Source of the DNA: Pseudomonadota bacterium | GTDB lineage: Bacteria > Myxococcota_A > Polyangia > Polyangiales > Polyangiaceae | Length of the DNA: 21,363 nucleotides | Direction of reading: 5' to 3' | NCBI GenBank assembly: GCA_023398955.1 | Contig: JAEWRL010000208.1 | Coordinates: 1-21,363 of the forward strand | Shown: positions 6,743-12,801 of the stretch, piece by piece | Layout: every line of letters starts with the position of its first letter | Position numbering within the stretch: the first letter of the stretch is position 1 | Program-made: the position numbers and the translations under genes | The notes under the pieces: model-generated | Seen by the model: only the letters and a program-made list of their open reading frames with translations | What the model was told of the DNA's origin: nothing | The model's database searches: none

Positions 6743-8548
6743 TCAATGACGGGGGACCCGAATCTGCGTGACGAGCTGCCGGATCTCCTCGGGTGGGGGC
6801 GGCGTGACGCGGGACACGATCAGTGCGACGGCGAAGTTCAACAGCATGCCCACCGTGCCAATGCCCTCTGGGGAAATGCCGAACCAGTAGTCGTCCGGAG
6901 TGCCTCCTAGGAACCTGAAGTAGACGATATAGGAAGCTGTGAAGACGAGGCCGACGACCATGCCGCTGACGACGCCTTCACGGTTGGCAGAGCGGGAGAA
7001 GATGCCTAGCGTGATCGCAGGGAAGAACGACGACGCCGCGAGGCCGAAAGCAAAGGCGACCACCTGGGCGACGAAGCCGGGGGGATTGATGCCGAAGTAG
7101 CCAGCGACAAGGACCGCGCCGGCAGCGGAGATGCGCGCCGCGACGAGCTCGCCCTTCTCGCTGATGTCTTTGGCGAAGACTTGCTTCAGGACATCGTGGC
7201 TGATGGCGGCGGAGACGACGAGCAGGAGGCCAGCGGCTGTCGAGAGCGCAGCCGCGAGGGCTCCCGCGACGACGAGCGCCACGACCCACGCCGGAAGATT
7301 GGCGATCTCCGGGTTGGCCAGCACCATGATGTCGCGGTCGATGTAGAGCTCGTTCTCGTTGTCGGTCGGCGGGTTCCTTATCAGGCGCTGTCCGAGAGAT
7401 CCGCGCACCGGCTCGCCTCCATTCTCCTGGAACGCCGGCTTGCCCTCGAAGGCCGGACCGCTCCGGTACTGGATGCGACCATCGTCGTTCTTGTCCACCC
7501 AGGCGAGGAGCGCCGTGTTCTCCCAGTTCTTGAACCATTCCGGGACGGCCTTGGTCGTGGTCTCGCCGCTGTTTTGGTACTGCGCCTCGTCGACGGCATC
7601 GATCAGGTTTGTGCGGGCGAAGGCGGCGACGGCAGGCGCTGTCGTGTAGAGGATGGCAATGAAGACGAGCGCATAACCCGCGCTGAGCCGAGCGTCCCGG
7701 ACACGCCGCACGGTGAAGAACCTCACGATGACATGGGGCAGGCCCGCCGTCCCCACCATCAAGGCCATGGTGATGAAGAAAATGTCGATCATCGGCTTCG
7801 AGCCGTCCGTGTAGCTGGCGAAGCCGAGCTCGCGATGGAGGCCGTTGAGCTTCTCGAGGAGGTAGGCCGAATCCCCTCCCGCGATGCGGGAACCCACCTC
7901 CCCGTCGAGTCGGCTCCCGAAGCCGAGCTGGGGGATGGGATTCCCGGTGAGCATCAGGGAGATGAAGATGGCCGGGAGCATGAAGGCGAAGATCAGGATG
8001 ACGTACTGCGCCACCTGGGTATACGTGATGCCCTTCATGCCTCCGAGCACCGCGTAGAAGAAGACGATGGCCATGCCTATGATGACGCCCCTCTCGACAT
8101 CGACCTCGAGAAAGCGACTGAACACGACGCCCACACCCCGCATCTGTCCGGCGACGTAAGTGAAGGAGACGAAGATGGCGCAAACGACGGCAACCAGGCG
8201 CGCAGTGTTGGAGTAGTACCGTGCCCCGACGAAGTCCGGCACCGTGTAGCGGCCAAACTTTCTGAGGTACGGAGCCAGGAGCAAGGCCAGGAGCACGTAG
8301 CCGCCGGTCCACCCCATCAGGTACACGGACCCGTCATAGCCGAGGAACGAGATGATACCCGCCATGCTGATGAACGAAGCAGCGCTCATCCAGTCGGCGG
8401 CGGTCGCCATGCCGTTGGCGACTGGGGGCACGGCGGAGCCCGCCACGTAAAACTCACCGGTCGAGGTGGCGCGAGACCAGATCGCAATCCCAATGTAAAT
8501 GGCGAAGGAGAGCGCGACAGCGATGGCAGTCCAGATTTGGAGGGACAT
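6743..8548 (-). CDS. Sodium/solute symporter, VC_2705 subfamily (large subunit, ActP-related)
   Basis: A 601-residue polytopic protein of the solute:sodium symporter family. The amino part has the subfamily blocks FYVAGSAVPPVANGMATAADWMSAASFISMAG, GRYTVPDFVGARYYS and VLGGMKGITYTQVAQY. It has about 13 helices with a large soluble loop at residues about 325-400. That loop carries a calcium-loop-like segment, VDKNDDGRIQY, starting at Asp352. The loop and the partner DUF4212 gene 50 bases upstream place it with the two-subunit VC_2705 type rather than true acetate permease ActP, although annotation pipelines often call such genes cation/acetate symporter. Transport is expected to be sodium-driven import of a small organic acid; the substrate cannot be read from sequence. 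The ribosome site is weak, so translation may be coupled to the small subunit. Confidence 0.92.
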   Translation of the reverse strand: MSLQIWTAIAVALSFAIYIGIAIWSRATSTGEFYVAGSAVPPVANGMATAADWMSAASFISMAGIISFLGYDGSVYLMGWTGGYVLLALLLAPYLRKFGRYTVPDFVGARYYSNTARLVAVVCAIFVSFTYVAGQMRGVGVVFSRFLEVDVERGVIIGMAIVFFYAVLGGMKGITYTQVAQYVILIFAFMLPAIFISLMLTGNPIPQLGFGSRLDGEVGSRIAGGDSAYLLEKLNGLHRELGFASYTDGSKPMIDIFFITMALMVGTAGLPHVIVRFFTVRRVRDARLSAGYALVFIAILYTTAPAVAAFARTNLIDAVDEAQYQNSGETTTKAVPEWFKNWENTALLAWVDKNDDGRIQYRSGPAFEGKPAFQENGGEPVRGSLGQRLIRNPPTDNENELYIDRDIMVLANPEIANLPAWVVALVVAGALAAALSTAAGLLLVVSAAISHDVLKQVFAKDISEKGELVAARISAAGAVLVAGYFGINPPGFVAQVVAFAFGLAASSFFPAITLGIFSRSANREGVVSGMVVGLVFTASYIVYFRFLGGTPDDYWFGISPEGIGTVGMLLNFAVALIVSRVTPPPPEEIRQLVTQIRVPRH

Positions 8549-8598
8549 AGGTTTCGGTCTGTGCTTTGTTGGGCGTGCGTGGGAGGGTGACCCTGGGT

Positions 8599-8883
8599 CT
8601 ATCGTTCCTCGACGTCGAAGCGCTTATCGAGGCGGTTCATCAGCCACACGTAGATGAAGATGAGGACGACGAAGACGTAGATGGAACCTTGCTGAGCAAA
8701 CCAGAACCCGAGCGGAAATCCGAACACGGTGATCGTGTTGAGAGGCTGCACCAGCAGGATCCCAAAGCCGTAAGAGACGACGAACCAGACCCCGAGCAGT
8801 ACGACGAGGTACTTGAGGTTGATCCGCCAGTACTCATCACGCTGTTTCTCCCTCTGTGGGTCGTTCCTTGACTCGCTATCCAT
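8599..8883 (-). CDS. DUF4212 small subunit of the sodium/solute symporter
   Basis: A 94-residue protein from ATG at 8883, preferred over the in-frame ATG at 8913 because AGAGGG lies 7 bases upstream of it, while 8913 has no ribosome site. After a charged amino end (ESRNDPQREKQRDEYW) the sequence runs YWRINLKYLVVLLGVWFV, then GFPLGFWFAQQGSIYVF and VWLMNRLDKRF. These are the diagnostic blocks of DUF4212 (TIGR03647, sodium:solute symporter small subunit). Two membrane helices, about 21-44 and 58-80. It is the first gene of the transporter operon and lies directly behind the sigma-54 promoter at 8948-8963. Confidence 0.95.
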   Translation of the reverse strand: MDSESRNDPQREKQRDEYWRINLKYLVVLLGVWFVVSYGFGILLVQPLNTITVFGFPLGFWFAQQGSIYVFVVLIFIYVWLMNRLDKRFDVEER

Positions 8884-8947
8884 GAGTGCACCCTCTGCTG
8901 CCAGTGGCGCCATCCCGGTGCGACGCCGCTACGGGGAGGCTCTGCCT

Positions 8948-8963
8948 AGCAAGGCACGTGCCC
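8948..8963 (-). promoter_or_regulatory. Sigma-54 (-24/-12) promoter of the DUF4212-symporter operon
   Basis: Read on the minus strand the site is GGGCACGTGCCTTGCT, against the sigma-54 consensus TGGCACGNNNNTTGCW. It matches every defined position except the first T, with GG and GC in exact spacing. Transcription would start near 8937, giving a leader of about 54 bases before the ATG at 8883. A chance match this good is not expected in a window of this size, and a sigma-54 activator is encoded in the convergent operon. Confidence 0.88.
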
Positions 8964-9015
8964 AGGCTCGGGGGCGCAGGTATCGCCAGGTTTCTTCGTC
9001 GGAGGATGGTCCCGC

Positions 9016-9059
9016 ACGCGTTACGAAAGGTAACACCCCTGCTACCTTTCGTAACGCGT
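9016..9059. promoter_or_regulatory. Perfect 17-bp inverted repeat; paired NtrC-type activator sites
   Basis: The arm ACGCGTTACGAAAGGTA (9016-9032) and its exact reverse complement (9043-9059) flank a 10-base spacer. Each arm region is itself a dyad: GTTAC-GAAAG-GTAAC centred at 9027, and GCTAC-CTTTC-GTAAC centred at 9048. The centres are 21 bp apart, two helical turns, and about 90 and 111 bases upstream of the predicted sigma-54 start at 8937. That is the standard layout of tandem dimer sites for an NtrC-type enhancer protein. From memory, Pseudomonas CbrB half-sites also read TGTTAC/GTAACA, though with a different spacing. The site lies between divergent genes, so it could also affect the gene at 9153. 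Confidence 0.85.
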
Positions 9060-9152
9060 CTTGCCGGTGGTCAGGGAGTCCTCCGCGATTGGCAGAGGTC
9101 TTCCCTCATCGTTGTCCGAGCCGCGCCGCGCGGTGCTACCCTCGAGGTTGAC

Positions 9153-11084
9153 ATGTTGGACCGGAGCGATCTCGACCCCGTCCTGGACTTCCTGCAGCGG
9201 CACGCTCCGTATTCTGCCCTGGACCCGCTCATAAGGGAGAGCCTCGCGCGTTTGGTTCGCATCGAGTACCTGCGGCGAGGAGCACGGCTCGCGCTGACTT
9301 CCAGCGAGGAGGCCCGGATCTACTTGGTACGCTCGGGCGCCATTCGGGAGGCTGGCGAGGGGGGCGCGCTGCTCGCTCACTACGGCGAGGGAGACACGTT
9401 CGGGGCCTTTCTCGTCATGGCGCAGGCCGCCGCGCCCGACCCTCCGCTCGTCTGGCAGGCCATGGAAGACACGCTGCTGTACTCCGTGGCCTCCTCGGAG
9501 TTCCGTGAACTGGGCGCGCATGCGCCGCTGCTCGGTGCCTTCTTCGAAGGTCAGCGTCTCGGCCTCCGAAGCGGCGAGGCGATCTTTCGAGCGCGAGAGC
9601 GCTTGGAGACGGGCGGCTTGGCCGCGCAGGTGGACGCCCTCTCCACGCGGGTCTCGTCGCTGCTCCAGGGCAGTATCGTGCAAATCGCCGCGAACCAGAG
9701 CATCCGGGCGGCGGCGCGGCGCATGAGCGAAGCCCGCGTCTCGAGCGTCGTCGTCGTCTCCGCCGCGGAGCGAAGCTCGCGGGGCGAGCTGCTAGGTATC
9801 GTCACGGATCGAGACCTGCGCAACAGGGTCGTCGCCGAAGGGCGCAGCGCGGACGACCCCGTACGCACGATCATGAGCACGCCGGTCGTCACCATCACGC
9901 CCGAGGCATCGCTGATGCAAGCGCTTGTCGTGATGGTAGAGCACGGGGTTCACCACCTGGTCGTGTTGGAGGAAGGCAGGCCCGTCGGGGTGGTTACCCT
10001 GACGGATTGGATGCGCGCTCGCGCCGAGAACCCGGTCTACCTGCTCAACGACATCCAGCGTCAGAGCGAGCTGGGAGGGCTGGTGGCGGTCAGCGCGCAG
10101 CGGCCACGTGTGCTCGTGCAGCTCGTGGAAGCGGGCATCGGCTGCGGGGAGGTACACGCCGTGCTCACCTCTCTGGAGGATGCGATCACGCGTCGGCTCA
10201 TCGCGTTGGTGAGTCGGGAGCTTCGCGACGAAGGACTCGAGGTGCCTCAGGAAGGCTGGTGTTGGGTCGCCTTTGGGTCGCAGGCACGGCACGAGGGATC
10301 CCTCCATTCCGATCAGGACAATGGCCTCATCCTCTCCGACCACTTGGAAGGCGCGGCTCCTGGCCTCGTTGCCTTGGCGGAGCGAGTCTGCGCAGGTCTC
10401 GATGCGTGCGGTTACTCGCTCTGTCGGGGAGGGACCATGGCGAGCCGGGAGTCTTGCCGCAAGCCGCTGCACGCCTGGCGCAGGGAGTTCCGCGGCTGGA
10501 TCGACGAACCGAGCCGCGCTGCCGTCCTGCGCGGAGCCATATTCTGCGATTCGCGTGCTATCGACGGCAGGGGGGAGCTCTTGTCCGGACTCCAGCGGAG
10601 CGTCATCGAGGGAGTCACACGGCGACCACTGTTCGTGGCGCACCTCGCCCGCGATGCCCTGGCGAGGCGCCCGCCTCTCGGGTTCTTCCGCCAGCTGGTG
10701 GTCGAGCCGAGCGGCGAGCACCGAGAGACATTGGACATGAAGCGGCGCGGCGTCATCCCTATCGTTGATTTGGCGCGCGTCTATGCCCTCGAGTCGGGTT
10801 GTGCCCAGCCAGGGACTCGCGCGAGACTCCGATGGGCGCGCCAGCACGGTCGCCTCAACGAGAGCAGCTACGAGGAGGTCTCGGAGGCGCTCGATATCGT
10901 ACAGCGAGAGCGGTTGCGCCATCACGTGCGTTGCGTGAAGAGCGCTCGCCCGGTCGACGATCATCTGAGGCCGGCGGAGCTCTCGGGCGTGGAACGGCGT
11001 CAGCTCCGCGACGCCTTCCGGGTGGTGGGGATCTTTCAGGGAAACCTGGAGCACAGCCATCAGCTGGGGAATCTGAGCGGATGA
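9153..11084 (+). CDS. cNMP-fold / CBS pair / DUF294 nucleotidyltransferase-like signalling protein
   Basis: A 643-residue protein from ATG at 9153 with GAGG 5 bases upstream; the frame is open back to 8886 but that part is low-complexity and runs through the operator, so it is left out. Residues about 10-145 have the cyclic-nucleotide-binding fold, but a clear phosphate-binding cassette is not visible. Two CBS motifs span about 172-293 (VTDRDLRNRVV, then VVTLTDWM). The DUF294 region, near residue 375, has the nucleotidyltransferase signature FGSQARHEGSLHSDQD with GS and DxD intact, as in GlnD-like enzymes. A DUF294 C-terminal helical domain follows. The biochemical activity of this family is not established. 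It is divergent from the transporter and overlaps the exonuclease gene by ATGA, an association I recall from other proteobacteria. Confidence 0.93.
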   Translation: MLDRSDLDPVLDFLQRHAPYSALDPLIRESLARLVRIEYLRRGARLALTSSEEARIYLVRSGAIREAGEGGALLAHYGEGDTFGAFLVMAQAAAPDPPLVWQAMEDTLLYSVASSEFRELGAHAPLLGAFFEGQRLGLRSGEAIFRARERLETGGLAAQVDALSTRVSSLLQGSIVQIAANQSIRAAARRMSEARVSSVVVVSAAERSSRGELLGIVTDRDLRNRVVAEGRSADDPVRTIMSTPVVTITPEASLMQALVVMVEHGVHHLVVLEEGRPVGVVTLTDWMRARAENPVYLLNDIQRQSELGGLVAVSAQRPRVLVQLVEAGIGCGEVHAVLTSLEDAITRRLIALVSRELRDEGLEVPQEGWCWVAFGSQARHEGSLHSDQDNGLILSDHLEGAAPGLVALAERVCAGLDACGYSLCRGGTMASRESCRKPLHAWRREFRGWIDEPSRAAVLRGAIFCDSRAIDGRGELLSGLQRSVIEGVTRRPLFVAHLARDALARRPPLGFFRQLVVEPSGEHRETLDMKRRGVIPIVDLARVYALESGCAQPGTRARLRWARQHGRLNESSYEEVSEALDIVQRERLRHHVRCVKSARPVDDHLRPAELSGVERRQLRDAFRVVGIFQGNLEHSHQLGNLSG

Positions 11085-11791
11085 ACTGGCTATGGGTGTT
11101 CGCGCGGCAGCGCCTACTCCGGAGGGCGCCCCCTGGACCCCTACGGACGCTCCTGGCCGAGCCGTGGCCCGAGGCAGCCAGCGACGCGAATGCCGCGGCG
11201 CTGTTGGCCGTCGACTTCGAGACGACGGGGCTGGATCCGTCGAGCGACGCTCTTGTGAGCGCCGCGTGGGTGCCGATCGACTCGGGGCGCATCGAGCTGT
11301 CGAGCGCCAGGCACCATGTGGTTCGAGCGCCCGAGGGCAAGTTGACCGGCGACTCCATCCGCGTGCATGGAGTCAGCCATGACAGAGCCGCGCGCGGCGT
11401 TGCTCTTGCCGACGTCCTGGAAGAGTTGCTGGAAGCGTTGCGGGGAAGGGTCCTGGTGGCGCACCACGCTCCTCTGGATGCTGCCTTCTTGTGCGAGGCT
11501 TGCCGCGCCGTGTTGGGGGGGGCCTTGGCGTGGCCGTGCATCGATACCCTGAAGCTCTTGGAGGTTCAGGGGCGACGGCGCCAGCAGCCGGTGCGCGCCG
11601 CCGAGCTCCGATTGAGCGCTGCTCGGGCGCGCTTCGCCCTCCCCAGCTATCCGCCTCACAGTGCCCTTTGGGATGCTGTCGGAGCCGCGGAGCTGTGGCT
11701 CGCGCTCGCCGCCGCGTGGAGCGGGACAGGGAAACTGCCCCTCGGACGAGTTGCCCGGGTGCTGCCCCGCGGGTTACGGTCCTGGCGCTAG
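11081..11791 (+). CDS. DEDDh-family 3'-5' exonuclease (DnaQ/epsilon-like)
   Basis: A 236-residue protein from ATG at 11081, which overlaps the TGA of the upstream gene in an ATGA junction. Exo I is AVDFETTGLD with Asp45 and Glu47, Exo II is VAHHAPLDAAFL, and Exo III is HSALWDAVGA with the His and Asp of the DEDDh type. The length suits a stand-alone exonuclease; there is no sign of a polymerase epsilon C-terminus. The basic amino end (about 40 residues before Exo I) is typical of the copies that sit beside CBS-DUF294 genes. The real substrate is unknown; a link to nucleotide or small-RNA turnover is only inference. Confidence 0.93.
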   Translation: MNWLWVFARQRLLRRAPPGPLRTLLAEPWPEAASDANAAALLAVDFETTGLDPSSDALVSAAWVPIDSGRIELSSARHHVVRAPEGKLTGDSIRVHGVSHDRAARGVALADVLEELLEALRGRVLVAHHAPLDAAFLCEACRAVLGGALAWPCIDTLKLLEVQGRRRQQPVRAAELRLSAARARFALPSYPPHSALWDAVGAAELWLALAAAWSGTGKLPLGRVARVLPRGLRSWR

Positions 11792-11803
11792 CGTGCGCTC
11801 GAA

Positions 11804-11820
11804 GGCGGCGCTGGCCCGCC
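11804..11820. terminator. Possible bidirectional hairpin between convergent genes
   Basis: GGCGG-CGCTGGC-CCGCC in the 44-base gap between the stop codons of the exonuclease and the lipoprotein gene. The 5-bp GC stem has no T run. Position is the main argument for it. Confidence 0.25.
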
Positions 11821-11835
11821 GTCGCGGGCGCGAGC

Positions 11836-12309
11836 TTACGGGGCTCCGCTGGTGCCGCCGGTGGCTTGTGCATCGCAAGTGGCGGGGAGTCCCGCGTCCA
11901 CCCAGGCCTGGAGCACGGCGATCTCCTCACTCGTCGGCGGCGGGAGAGGGGCGGGAGGCATTGGTGCCACTGTGCTTTGCATGCGCGCCAGCGACGCATC
12001 CACGACCCGGATTGAGGCATTGCTTACCGCGGGCGCCGCGAGATCCTCATGGGTGACGAGCGGCATGGGCACGCCTGCCTGGGGTGGGGCAGAATGACAG
12101 CTCTGGCAACGGCTGGCGAGCAAGGCTTGCACATCGCAGAAGGAGCCCGTCGCTGGGCCTCCCAAGCCGTTATTCCCTCCGGACGCCACGGCGCCACCGC
12201 TTCCGCCGAAGGAAGAGGCTTGCCCTTCCGGATCGTCGTCGCTGGATCCCGAGCAGCCGGCGAACACGGCTCCGATGATGCAGGCTGCGGACAAGAAATG
12301 CTTCGTCAT
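11836..12309 (-). CDS. Lipoprotein with a single c-type haem (CxxCH) motif
   Basis: A 157-residue protein from ATG at 12309, with AGGAG 6 bases upstream. The amino end is a lipoprotein signal (MTKHFLSAACIIGAVFAGC), with Cys19 as the lipidated residue. An acidic patch and a Gly/Ser-rich spacer follow (about 24-55). Then comes a cytochrome-c-like domain with Cys68-x-x-Cys71-His72 and, later, MPP and LQAWVDAGLP, where cytochrome domains usually place the axial Met and last helix. Cys58 and a Cys near the carboxyl end may pair. Such proteins are common in myxobacteria, anchored at the outer or inner membrane facing the periplasm. Partner and redox role are unknown; it may be structural rather than an electron carrier. 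Confidence 0.88.
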   Translation of the reverse strand: MTKHFLSAACIIGAVFAGCSGSSDDDPEGQASSFGGSGGAVASGGNNGLGGPATGSFCDVQALLASRCQSCHSAPPQAGVPMPLVTHEDLAAPAVSNASIRVVDASLARMQSTVAPMPPAPLPPPTSEEIAVLQAWVDAGLPATCDAQATGGTSGAP

Positions 12310-12801
12310 GGAGTCGCTCCTGGATTGTCACAGTTCCGGTTCGCGAGAAGGGACATGCGTCAAGGTGGATATCGCGGCAGAACACAGGGCGCAGTCGTTG
12401 CGGCGCGCAGCGGGTGCGTTTCCGTGCCACACCAGCGTGCGAACACCCCACTGGTTGGGGCCTGCGCCACGCTGATATGGCGACTCAGGTAGTGGAACCG
12501 CAACCCGTCAGGACGTGCGAGGGGGTTCACTCGATGCCGGAGCGTCCCGCTCCCAATAGAAATTTCCCGTGAACACGCTGATTGGCGGCGTTCTTGCGGT
12601 CAGTCTACTGTCGACGATCGAAGCGCCAGGGTGCTCTGTCGCTGCCGCCGTGCAGCGGCCAGCGGTCGCCGCCCGGCCCCTGAGTTCGCGGTCATGGAGC
12701 CTTCACTCGTGGTGACGGGCCGCCGTACTGGCGATGCTGTCGGAGCGCGCGCGCGGACGCCAGCCTCGCCCGAAACCTGATCCAGCTCTGCTCATCCCAT
12801 T
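12310..12801. other. Gene-free stretch between divergent lipoprotein and hybrid kinase genes
   Basis: About 490 bases without a supported gene on either strand. Contents seen: a hairpin CCCCA-CTGGT-TGGGG at 12446-12460, and a loose -24/-12-like match at 12583-12597 (TGGCGG-N5-TTGC), about 200 bases before the kinase start. A match of that quality is expected by chance here. It must hold promoters for both flanking genes, but none stands out. Confidence 0.5.

Noticed and set aside
7181..8590. A 469-codon open frame on the plus strand opposite the symporter gene
   Set aside because: Composition is Asp/Glu/His/Arg-rich without any domain pattern, typical of the antisense frame of a GC-rich membrane protein gene. 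The minus-strand protein is unmistakable.
9090..9104. A second sigma-54-like site facing the CBS-DUF294 gene (TGGCAG-AGGTC-TTCC)
   Set aside because: The -12 GC is CC, which is usually not tolerated. The enhancer dyads would also lie only about 70 and 90 bases from the start. Left as unproven.
8886..9152. Amino-terminal extension of the CBS-DUF294 frame by 89 codons
   Set aside because: It would translate through the operator and the divergent promoter region, has no domain content, and the ATG at 9153 has a proper ribosome site.
9792..11060. A 422-codon open frame on the minus strand opposite the CBS-DUF294 gene, and similar long antisense frames at 4172-5257 and 5296-6189
   Set aside because: They are shadows of strongly recognised genes on the plus strand and show no family motifs of their own.
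12414..12428. TGGCACG on the minus strand upstream of the lipoprotein gene, a perfect -24 half of a sigma-54 promoter
   Set aside because: The GC that could serve as -12 is one base too close, and this spacing is strict for sigma-54.
12049..12492. A 147-codon plus-strand frame over the lipoprotein gene
   Set aside because: It is antisense to a gene with a signal peptide, lipobox, haem motif and ribosome site, and has none of its own.
12583..12597. TGGCGG-N5-TTGC upstream of the hybrid kinase
   Set aside because: The core spacing is right, but only about eight positions match; a match of this strength is expected about once by chance in this length, and no enhancer-like dyad lies upstream.
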